Positions 1-6,013 of a DNA stretch of 6,018 bases are shown here, piece after piece. The notes beneath the pieces are model-generated. The model was not told the DNA's origin. It saw only the letters and a program-made list of their open reading frames with translations, and searched no databases. Source of the DNA: Rhodospirillales bacterium (lineage in GTDB: Bacteria; Pseudomonadota; Alphaproteobacteria; UBA9219); assembly GCA_015654915.1 (NCBI GenBank), contig JAATFY010000022.1, positions 1 to 6,018 on the forward strand. The letters run 5' to 3'. Both the position numbers and the translations under genes were made by a program. Numbering within the stretch: position 1 is the first letter of the stretch; each line of letters opens with the position of its first letter.

Positions 1-624
1 GGCGGCCAGATATCAGTATTCGCTATTCTCATCGAGGCGGTTTGGATTGACGACGGCAAGGGCGGGTGGCAGTTGCGGTTCCGACGCATGGTGGTCCAGA
101 ACAATTACATCGAGCCCCGCCTCTTTCGCCGCCGCCAGCGGTTCATGCGCCGTGGTACCGCAATCGACGCATATCACCAGCTTTATGCCCTCGCTTGCCA
201 GTTGCTGCATGGCTTTGACGTTCGGGCCATAGCCCTCGCGTATGCGGTCGGGCACATAGAGCCGCGCTTCGCTGCCCACGGCGCGGATAAAGCGCAACAA
301 CAGGGCCGACGACGTCGCGCCGTCCACATCGTAATCGCCGAACACGGCTATTTTCTCGCCGTGCTGGATGGCTTCCATCATCCGCGCAGCCGCCTTATCC
401 ATGTCCTTGAACCGGCTGGGATTAGGCAATAGATCGCGTAGTTTCGGAGATAGAAAATTCGGGGCGCCATCGAGATCGATGCCGCGCGCGCTCAGGCTGC
501 GGGCGATGATGTCCGGCAGGGTAAAGCGCTGCGCCAGCGCCAGCGCCGTGCGTTCGTCATAGTCCCGTGCCACCCATCGCCGACCCGTTGAGGATTTTTC
601 GACGTTGAGAAAAGCCTCGCTCAT
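1..624 (-). pseudogene. recJ: Single-stranded-DNA-specific exonuclease RecJ, N-terminal part, interrupted by an in-frame TGA and cut by the window edge
   Basis: RecJ is a 5'-3' single-strand DNA exonuclease of the DHH phosphoesterase superfamily, acting in recombination and repair in the cytoplasm. The 203 readable residues hold the N-terminal catalytic motifs in order: FGDYDVDG at 95-102 (motif I, metal-binding Asp), RIREGYGPN at about 127-135, VDCGT at 153-157, and LDHHASEP around the DHH triad at 177-179, followed by VVNPNRLDE. A TGA at 13-15 ends the frame after ...NSEY, yet the same frame continues YLAA to the edge. This fits the family pattern 'VNPNR.DE.S..-x-LAAVGV', so the stop interrupts a longer gene (RecJ proteins are usually near 570-600 residues). 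Without the rest, the C-terminal half of the catalytic core and the OB fold would be missing. The ATG lies in an ATGA overlap with the upstream gene's stop and has no clear Shine-Dalgarno, suggesting coupled translation. The RecJ identity is secure; whether the stop is real is not. Confidence 0.85.
13..15 (-). other. In-frame TGA stop inside recJ (codon 204)
   Basis: Read on the minus strand, the codons are GAA TAC TGA TAT CTG GCC GCC, that is E Y stop Y L A A. The residues on both sides match the RecJ family in the same frame, so this is a single-codon nonsense change and not a frameshift. One substitution from GGA, CGA, AGA or TGG would explain it; Gly (GGA) is my guess from the family pattern. 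Only 12 bases remain before the window edge, so continuation of the gene cannot be verified here. Confidence 0.75.
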
Positions 625-917
625 GTTTTACTTTTTGATCTTTTCTTCAACCGCACGTGAACGGTTTTTGCCCGCCGCGCATATTTCATACAGCGATAGA
701 CGCCATAGAGGCTGAGCAATCCCCACACGGTGTTGTTAATAAAGGACGGAAGATTCCAGTGCTTCACAAACGACACGGCAAATAAAGCTGCGCCCAGCAG
801 ATTGAGAAGCGAGTAGCTCAACCGCTTGGCGTAATCGCGCCGCCATTGAACCCGCGCATAGCAAAAGATCGAAAGGCAGATGCCCGCGAGGCCGAGAAGG
901 TTATAGATATCCGGCAT
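621..917 (-). CDS. Small inner-membrane protein, CBU_0592-like family
   Basis: This 98-residue protein has three predicted membrane segments, at about 7-23, 34-51 and 58-76, and a strongly basic C-terminal tail (RRAKTVHVRLKKRSKSKT) that should face the cytoplasm. The central stretch LNLLGAALFAVSF followed by NLPSFINNTVW resembles the small membrane family named after Coxiella CBU_0592 ('lNl.G..ll..s....N.p.fi...W'). No biochemical function is established for that family as far as I know. The start at 917 is supported by an AAGG Shine-Dalgarno at 924-927, six bases upstream and overlapping the glpX stop codon. The gene begins 8 bp after glpX, and its TGA overlaps the recJ start (ATGA), so it sits inside the operon and probably couples recJ translation. 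Family assignment is from memory of the sequence pattern; gene reality is well supported by spacing and hydropathy. Confidence 0.8.
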   Translation of the reverse strand: MPDIYNLLGLAGICLSIFCYARVQWRRDYAKRLSYSLLNLLGAALFAVSFVKHWNLPSFINNTVWGLLSLYGVYRCMKYARRAKTVHVRLKKRSKSKT

Positions 918-925
918 AGACAGCC

Positions 926-1912
926 TTACGCGTCCGGCAGCGGTTTGCGCCGGAAGTTATGGGTAGCTTCGATCGTGCGCACCGTGCCGCTCTTGGAGCG
1001 CATAACGACCGAATGGGTCACGGCGCCGCCGGCAAAACGGCGCACACCGCGCAGCATGGCGCCGTTGGTCACGCCGGTCGCGGCAAACAGCACGTCGCCA
1101 TGCGCCAGATCGTTCATTCCGTATTTGCGGTTAAGGTCGGTGATGCCCGCCTTCGCCGCGCGTTTTTTCTCGTCGTCGTTGCGGAACAACAGCCGCCCCT
1201 GCATTTGCCCGCCGATACATTGCAAGGCAGCAGCAGCCAGAACACCTTCGGGCGCGCCGCCGGAGCCGATCTACATATCGATGCCGCTGTCCGGCTGCGA
1301 TGTCGCCATGACGCCGGAAACATCGCCGTCGGTAATCAGCATGATACGCGCGCCGGTTTCGCGCACCTTGGCGATCAGTTCCTTGTGACGCGGGCGTTCC
1401 AGAATGCACACCTGAAGGTCTGAAAGCTGGGCGCCCTTGGCCTTCGCCAGATTTTTGAGATTCTCGGCAACCGTCGCGTCGAGGTCGACAACGCCTTCGG
1501 GCAAGCCTCCGCCCACGGCGATTTTGTCCATATAAACGTCCGGCGCATGCAGGAAACCGCCCGCTTCCGCCATCGCCACGACCGCGAGCGAGTTCGGAGC
1601 GCCGGTTGCGCAAATGGTGGTGCCTTCGAGCGGGTCGAGCGCGATGTCGACTTTGGGACCTTTGCCGGTGCCGACTTTCTCGCCGATATAAAGCATCGGC
1701 GCTTCGTCGCGTTCGCCTTCGCCGATAACCACGGTGCCTTCGATATCGAGCGCGTTTAGCGCGCGGCGCATGGCGTTGACCGCCACCTGATCCGCCTGTT
1801 TTTCGTCACCGCGTCCGACCAGAAGCGATGCGGATAAGGCTGCTGCTTCCGACACGCGGGCAAGATCGAGCGCCAGATTGCGGCCCATATAGTGACTGTC
1901 TTCCATCGGCAT
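926..1912 (-). pseudogene. glpX: Class II fructose-1,6-bisphosphatase GlpX, interrupted by an in-frame TAG
   Basis: GlpX hydrolyses fructose 1,6-bisphosphate to fructose 6-phosphate in gluconeogenesis. The full reading spans 328 codons plus a TAA stop, close to the E. coli length of 336. Family motifs appear in order: GRGDEKQAD at 33-41, VIGEGERDEAPM at 62-73, LDPLEGTT at 92-99, PDVYMDK at 124-130, PRHKELIAK at 174-182 and ITDGDVSG at 193-200. After the TAG at codon 214 they continue in the same frame: GSGGAPEGVLAAAA, GGQMQGRL, ATGVTNGAML and VMRSKSGTVR. By recalled alignment with E. coli (PDSEVDVLYGIGGAPEG), the stop falls on the conserved Tyr. The Glu of GGAPEG, a metal ligand in E. coli GlpX as I recall, lies beyond it, so a 213-residue product should be inactive. 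The start at 1912 has a good AAGAGG Shine-Dalgarno five bases upstream. There is no second lesion, so the mutation is recent or a sequence error. Confidence 0.9.
1271..1273 (-). other. In-frame TAG stop inside glpX (codon 214)
   Basis: The minus-strand codons are GGC ATC GAT ATG TAG ATC GGC TCC GGC GGC, giving G I D M stop I G S G G. Homologues have Tyr at this position (E. coli VDVLYGIGG by recall), and a single third-base change from TAT or TAC gives TAG. Coding potential and conserved motifs carry on without a shift for another 114 codons to the normal TAA at 926-928. Confidence 0.9.
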
Positions 1913-1917
1913 ATTTT

Positions 1918-1923
1918 CCTCTT
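1918..1923 (-). promoter_or_regulatory. Ribosome binding site of glpX, overlapping the hom stop
   Basis: AAGAGG on the minus strand ends five bases before the glpX ATG. Its first two bases are the last two of the hom TAA stop. This fixes the glpX start at 1912 rather than the ATG two codons later, and implies that ribosomes ending hom can feed glpX. Confidence 0.7.
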
Positions 1924-3199
1924 AATCCTCAATCTGCAAAAGGCAAGGCCTCTCGACAATGGTTGCTAAACCGGCGATTTTATCGACCGCCTTACGCATG
2001 CTCTTCGCGTTCGCGCCGTGGGTCGTGATGACGACCGGCACCGACTCTGTGGCGGATTTTCCGCGCTGGAGCAACGATTCAATCGAAATCGCCTCGTCGC
2101 GGAGAATGGCGGATATATCCGCCACCACGCCCGGTTTGTCCATCACCTGCATGCGCATATAGTAACGCGCGGTATAGGTCGCATGCGCAGGCGTCAGCTT
2201 CTTGAGTTGCGCGGCGGGAACGCCGAAAGCGGGCACTCTATGCCCCCGCGCCAGATCGATAATATCGGCAACGACGGCACTGGCCGTCGGCTCGGCCCCT
2301 GCACCCGCCCCTTCAAGCATCAAATCCCCGGCAAAATCACCGCGTACCAGAACGGCATTCAGCGCCCCGTCGATCTGCGCCAAGGGCGAGGTTTGAGGTA
2401 CCAGCGTTGGACCAACATGCTGTTCCAGTCCCGCCGAAGTCAGGCGGGCCACGCCGAGCAGTTTGACGCGGCAATCCAGATCATGGGCAAACTGCAAATC
2501 CAGCGGCGTAATGCGGCGGATGCCTTCGATCTGGACCGAAGCCAGATCGGGCTCGGCCCCGAAGGCAAGCGCCGCAAGCAGCGCCAGTTTATTGGCGGTA
2601 TCGTGGCCGTCGATATCGGCGGAAGGATCGGCTTCGGTATAGCCGCGTTGCTGCGCTTCGCGCAATGCTTCTTCAAAACTCAAGCCCGCTTCGCCCATGC
2701 GCGTCAGGATATAATTGCAGGTGCCATTCAGGATGCCTTGCACTGAGACGACGCGATTTCCTGCCAGCCCTTCGCGCATTGTCTTGATAATAGGTATGCC
2801 GCCCGCAACAGCAGCTTCGAACGACAACTGAACCTTATTGCTTTCGGCCATACGGGCGAGAGCCACCCCATGAGCCGCGAGCAAAGCTTTATTGGCGGTA
2901 ACGAGATGTTTGCCAGCCTTAAGCGCGTTTTCGGCGACTTCTCGGGCAACGCCCTCGGCACCGCCGATCAGCTCAATCACCACATCGATACCCGGCATCG
3001 ACGCCAATTTGCGCGGATCGTCAATCCAGTCGACGCTGGATAAATCGCAATCGCGTTTTTTATTTTTGTCGCGCCCGCTAACCGCCTTGATCGCCACAGG
3101 CTGGCCCGCGCGGGCAGCGATAAGTTCGGCATTCTGCCGCAGCAGGCGAACGACGCCCGCTCCAACTATTCCTAAACCTGCAATGGCAATGTTCAGCAT
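1922..3199 (-). CDS. hom: Homoserine dehydrogenase (NAD(P)H-dependent, with C-terminal ACT domain)
   Basis: This enzyme reduces L-aspartate 4-semialdehyde to L-homoserine, the branch step to threonine and methionine. The 425-residue protein has the expected layout. A Rossmann domain starts with GLGIVGAGVV at 8-17 and includes the VTANKALLA loop at about 100-108 with the conserved Lys104. The catalytic domain has GILNGTCNYIL at 155-165 and GYTEADPSADIDGHD at 186-200; Asp200 and Lys204 match the yeast Asp/Lys catalytic pair by pattern. An ACT domain from about 345 to the end (YMRMQVMDKPGVVADISAIL...) suggests feedback control by an amino acid, typically threonine. There is no fused aspartokinase. 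I chose the ATG at 3199 because GLG.VG family members begin a few residues before the fold, and an AGG lies six bases upstream. An in-frame ATG at 3253 would add 18 atypical residues and overlap the upstream gene. It lies 10 bp after the lipoprotein gene and 9 bp before glpX. Confidence 0.96.
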   Translation of the reverse strand: MLNIAIAGLGIVGAGVVRLLRQNAELIAARAGQPVAIKAVSGRDKNKKRDCDLSSVDWIDDPRKLASMPGIDVVIELIGGAEGVAREVAENALKAGKHLVTANKALLAAHGVALARMAESNKVQLSFEAAVAGGIPIIKTMREGLAGNRVVSVQGILNGTCNYILTRMGEAGLSFEEALREAQQRGYTEADPSADIDGHDTANKLALLAALAFGAEPDLASVQIEGIRRITPLDLQFAHDLDCRVKLLGVARLTSAGLEQHVGPTLVPQTSPLAQIDGALNAVLVRGDFAGDLMLEGAGAGAEPTASAVVADIIDLARGHRVPAFGVPAAQLKKLTPAHATYTARYYMRMQVMDKPGVVADISAILRDEAISIESLLQRGKSATESVPVVITTHGANAKSMRKAVDKIAGLATIVERPCLLQIED

Positions 3200-3209
3200 G
3201 TCCGGCCTG

Positions 3210-3566
3210 TTACTGTTGAATCGCGGGCGTGACGATAACCGGCGGATTTTCATATTCCTCGTTCAGCCGCCGTCCCTCGGCGCGGCCGTCTTCCATCTGC
3301 TGCATGGATTGCTGGATCGCTTCTTTCGAAGAAAAATTGGTCGGCTTCGACGGTACATCCCCGAGACGCGGCCATGACTGGTCGGTTACCGTGTTCGGCT
3401 CCGGCTGCGCTACGAGGCGCGGCTCACTGAGGGCATCCGGCGGAATTTCGGTGCCACCGAAAACTTCGGGCGTTTTTATGTCCAGATCGTCGCAAGCGGC
3501 CAGACTCAGCGCCAGAAGCACGGCAGTAAGCCCTTTAATAAATGCTGATTTCGACTTGGATTTCAT
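3210..3566 (-). CDS. Small putative lipoprotein with alphaproteobacterial envelope motif
   Basis: The 118-residue product begins with a lipoprotein signal peptide: basic residues at 2-11 (KSKSKSAFIK), a hydrophobic core at about 13-22 and a lipobox LAAC with the lipidated Cys at 25. The mature part is hydrophilic and has no domain I recognise. It contains WPRLGDVPSKP at about 65-75, resembling the 'YPNL..VP.RP' motif that I recall near the N-terminus of many alphaproteobacterial envelope lipoproteins and OmpA-type proteins. A Gln/Glu-rich segment that is probably helical follows (KEAIQQSMQQMEDGR). The Asp residues at 26-27 after Cys25 would favour inner-membrane retention under the E. coli Lol rule, though that rule is uncertain in this group. 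It is the first gene of the hom operon, ending 10 bp before hom. No strong Shine-Dalgarno precedes the ATG. The signal peptide and lipobox make the gene believable; its function is unknown. Confidence 0.82.
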   Translation of the reverse strand: MKSKSKSAFIKGLTAVLLALSLAACDDLDIKTPEVFGGTEIPPDALSEPRLVAQPEPNTVTDQSWPRLGDVPSKPTNFSSKEAIQQSMQQMEDGRAEGRRLNEEYENPPVIVTPAIQQ

Positions 3567-3608
3567 GCTATTAATCGCGCCCGCTCATCTTCTTCTTCAC
3601 ACAGCGCC

Positions 3609-5624
3609 ATGACCATAGCAGACGACGATAAAAATCCCAAGCCGGTGAAAAAGCTGGCAAAATCGCTGGACGCTATCGGCAAACTGCGCGCCGCGATGGA
3701 AGAACGGCTGGCCGAAACACAAAAAGAAGAGAGCGCCGCCAAGGCTCCGCCCAAAGAATCCAAGGCCTCTTCTGCTCCCCCGCCACCTCAGCCGGAAGCG
3801 AAAAAGAAAACCGAAGAGTCGCGACCCAACATGAACATGGCTGATCCCGCCGAATGGTCGCGGATCATGTTCCGCATCGCAGAACGCAGCCAGAAACTCA
3901 TTCAGGAATATATGGACCGCAACAAGGGCAAGGCCCCTGTTATGCCGTCGCTCGACCCGGCCCATCTTGCCGAGGCTTTTTCCGAACTCAGCAACCGCAT
4001 CCTCAACGATCCCGAGCGTTTCGTGAATGCGCAAATCTCGCTATGGCAGGGTTATGCCAAAATCTGGCAGACGACACTGGAACGCATGCAGGGCAAACCG
4101 GCCGAGCCCGTCATCAAGCCGTCGCCATCCGACAAGCGGTTTCAGGACAAGGAATGGCAAAGCAACTGGGTTTTCGATTATATCAAACAATCCTATTTAC
4201 TAACGGCGCAATGGGTTCACGGTTTTGTGCATGAGGAGACGGAAAAGCTCGATCCGAAACAGGCGCGCAAGCTCGAATTCTATACCCGCCAGATGGTGGA
4301 TGCGATTGCGCCCAATAATTTCTGGATGACCAATCCGGAAGTGTTGCGCACAACCTTCGAAAGCCACGGTGAGAACCTTATCAAGGGCCTCGAAAACCTG
4401 TTGGGCGATCTGGAACGCGGCGACGGGCGCTTGCAAATCAGCATGAGCGATCCTCAGGCTTTCAGGGTCGGTGAAAATCTGGCCATTACGCCGGGTAAAG
4501 TGATTTACCAGAACAACTTGATACAATTGATCCAGTACGCGCCGCAGACCCGTACTGTGCATCGCACGCCCCTGCTTATCATGCCGCCATGGATCAATAA
4601 ATTCTATATCCTCGATCTGCGCGAGAAGAATTCCTTCATCCGCTATCTGGTGTCGCAGGGCCATACCGTTTTCTGTATTTCGTGGGTGAACCCCGACGAG
4701 CGCCACGCCCGCACCGGTTTCGATGATTACATGGTGGACGGAGCGCTGGCCGCGATGCGCGAAGTGCGCAAGGCAACCGGCGAAGAAAATATAAACGTCG
4801 TCGGCTATTGCATCGGCGGCACTCTGCTGGCCTGCACGCTGGCTTATCTCAACGCCGCTCCGGCGCCAAAGCCCGATATGACGCCCGGATTGCCGAATGT
4901 TGTCAGCGCCACATATCTGGTAACCATGATTGACTTCCGCGATCCGGGTGATCTCGGCGTATTTATCGACGAGGATCAGGTCAAGGCCATCGAGGAAACC
5001 ATGGCCCAGAAGGGCTATCTGGACGCCGCCAGCATGGCGACGACGTTTAACCTGCTGCGCTCCAACGACCTGATCTGGTCGTTCGTCATCAACAACTATC
5101 TGCTCGGCAAGGAGCCGTTTCCCTTCGATATCCTCTATTGGAACGGGGACTCGACCAACCTCGCCGCCGCGATGCATAGTTATTATTTGCGAAAAATGTA
5201 TATGGAAAACAAACTGGTGGTGCCGAACGCGCTGCAAATGAAAAGCGTGCCGATTGACATCCGCAGCATCACGACGCCGAGTTTTTTGCTTTCTACCCGC
5301 GAAGATCATATCGCGCCGTGGCGTTCGACCTACGCCGCGACGCAATTGTATAAAGGTCCGGTGAAGTTCGTACTGTCGGGCTCCGGCCATATCGCCGGCA
5401 TCATCAATGCGCCGGATGCCAAAAAATACGGTTACTGGACAAATGACACTTTGCCGCCACAACCGGAAGCATGGCTGGAAAAAGCCGAGCAGCATGCGGG
5501 TTCATGGTGGCCGGAATGGCTGAAATGGCTGGCGCCTTATGCGGGCGAGCAAGTCCCCGCCCGCGAAATCGGCAAATCTCTGGAAAACGCGCCCGGAAGT
5601 TATGTAAGGGTGAGGGCGGTTTAG
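3609..5624 (+). CDS. phaC: Class I polyhydroxyalkanoate (PHA/PHB) synthase
   Basis: PhaC polymerises (R)-3-hydroxyacyl-CoA into PHA storage polyester at the granule surface. The 671-residue protein has a helical N-terminal domain (about 78-300) with SLWQGYAKIWQ at 144-154, then an alpha/beta-hydrolase domain. PLLIMPPWINKFYILDL at 321-337 and FCISWVNPDE at 355-364 are typical. The modified lipase box GYCIGG at 399-404 supplies the nucleophile Cys401; Asp566 (STREDH) and His594 (GSGHIAG) complete the triad, and Trp511 lies in YWNGDSTN. These positions are offset by 82-86 from the Cupriavidus necator residues Cys319, Asp480, His508 and Trp425, so the catalytic core is complete. The extra length is an N-terminal Lys/Glu/Ala/Pro-rich extension of about 77 residues. 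The end APGSYVRVRAV is normal for the family. No clear Shine-Dalgarno precedes the ATG at 3609; ATGs at codons 75 and 77 are alternatives giving a standard 595-597 residues. It is divergent from the hom operon. Confidence 0.96.
   Translation: MTIADDDKNPKPVKKLAKSLDAIGKLRAAMEERLAETQKEESAAKAPPKESKASSAPPPPQPEAKKKTEESRPNMNMADPAEWSRIMFRIAERSQKLIQEYMDRNKGKAPVMPSLDPAHLAEAFSELSNRILNDPERFVNAQISLWQGYAKIWQTTLERMQGKPAEPVIKPSPSDKRFQDKEWQSNWVFDYIKQSYLLTAQWVHGFVHEETEKLDPKQARKLEFYTRQMVDAIAPNNFWMTNPEVLRTTFESHGENLIKGLENLLGDLERGDGRLQISMSDPQAFRVGENLAITPGKVIYQNNLIQLIQYAPQTRTVHRTPLLIMPPWINKFYILDLREKNSFIRYLVSQGHTVFCISWVNPDERHARTGFDDYMVDGALAAMREVRKATGEENINVVGYCIGGTLLACTLAYLNAAPAPKPDMTPGLPNVVSATYLVTMIDFRDPGDLGVFIDEDQVKAIEETMAQKGYLDAASMATTFNLLRSNDLIWSFVINNYLLGKEPFPFDILYWNGDSTNLAAAMHSYYLRKMYMENKLVVPNALQMKSVPIDIRSITTPSFLLSTREDHIAPWRSTYAATQLYKGPVKFVLSGSGHIAGIINAPDAKKYGYWTNDTLPPQPEAWLEKAEQHAGSWWPEWLKWLAPYAGEQVPAREIGKSLENAPGSYVRVRAV
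3612..3640 (-). promoter_or_regulatory. Possible sigma-70-type promoter for the lipoprotein-hom-glpX-recJ operon
   Basis: On the minus strand, TTGGGA (3635-3640) is followed by 17 bases and then TATGGT (3612-3617). Each hexamer matches the consensus at 4 of 6 positions and the spacing is ideal. Transcription would start near 3605, about 40 bases before the lipoprotein ATG, which is reasonable. The site lies inside the first codons of the divergent phaC, as expected when the gap is only 42 bp. This is a by-eye match and could be chance. Confidence 0.25.
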
Positions 5625-6013
5625 GTCTTTGATAGAACAATAACGGGTCGGCCATCCTGATTATAAGTGAGCGGCCGTGAAGACTGTGGATGTTTGATAC
5701 GATAAACAATTTCATTTTCTAGCTTCTGAAAATCTGAATACACATCCTGCAGCCCATATCCCGTACCGTGCAGAGTTCCCAAAACCTCGGCCAAGCCCGA
5801 GATGAAAAGTCCGAACGCGCTCCCCAACCTCGCATCGGATCTCGAAGTGAGGCTGCTTTCCGATAGGCCCACTTGTTTTTCAGTATCCCATCGAAGATGA
5901 TGGTTCATGAGCATTCCAAAGGTTCCCACGAAAGCCACTATAAAAGCGATTATTCTCATTTCCTGATTAAGAAATATATTCAAGACGGCGTTGGAAAGAA
6001 CAGTGGCGGCCAC
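5621..6013 (-). CDS. Hypothetical small membrane protein, start uncertain, possibly partial
   Basis: I do not recognise this protein. The frame gives up to 130 residues from a GTG at 6013, but it is still open at the window edge five bases further, so the true start may lie outside. A better-looking internal start is the ATG at 5959 (codon 19). It is preceded by AGGA, though very closely, and opens directly into a hydrophobic segment (IIAFIVAFVGTFGMLM), giving 112 residues. A second hydrophobic stretch (about 63-80, GSAFGLFISGLAEVLG) follows a polar loop rich in Ser and charged residues. The C-terminal 40 residues are soluble. GC over 5641-6000 is about 46% (167 of 360 by my count), with two 60-base rows near 32-35%, clearly below the phaC rows. 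It converges on phaC, and their stop codons share two bases. The lower GC and lack of a known family suggest accessory or recently acquired DNA. Confidence 0.5.
   Translation of the reverse strand: MAATVLSNAVLNIFLNQEMRIIAFIVAFVGTFGMLMNHHLRWDTEKQVGLSESSLTSRSDARLGSAFGLFISGLAEVLGTLHGTGYGLQDVYSDFQKLENEIVYRIKHPQSSRPLTYNQDGRPVIVLSKT

Noticed and set aside
926..1225. C-terminal glpX piece as a separate 99-residue gene starting at a TTG
   Set aside because: Its sequence is the direct continuation of GlpX after the TAG, with no Shine-Dalgarno and no independent domain, so it belongs to the interrupted glpX.
13..1273. Pyrrolysine at the glpX TAG or selenocysteine at the recJ TGA
   Set aside because: Neither protein family uses these amino acids, the positions are an ordinary Tyr and probably a Gly, and no insertion element is visible. 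TAG and TGA act as normal stops in neighbouring genes.
2018..2746. Plus-strand open frame of 242 codons opposite hom
   Set aside because: It lies wholly inside the conserved homoserine dehydrogenase gene on the other strand, and its Arg/Gln/Gly-rich composition is typical of a shadow frame.
3200..3253. Upstream ATG at 3253 as the start of hom
   Set aside because: It would add 18 residues before the Rossmann fold that do not look like homoserine dehydrogenase, and it would overlap the lipoprotein gene. The ATG at 3199 has an AGG at suitable spacing.
4200..5495. Long open frame (431 codons) on the minus strand opposite phaC
   Set aside because: It is antisense to a PHA synthase with all catalytic motifs. 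The translation has no recognisable family features and reads as a GC-biased shadow.
5647..5677. CGGCC / GGCCG inverted repeat after phaC as a terminator
   Set aside because: The stem is only five base pairs, the loop is about 20 bases and no T-run follows, so it does not look like an intrinsic terminator.
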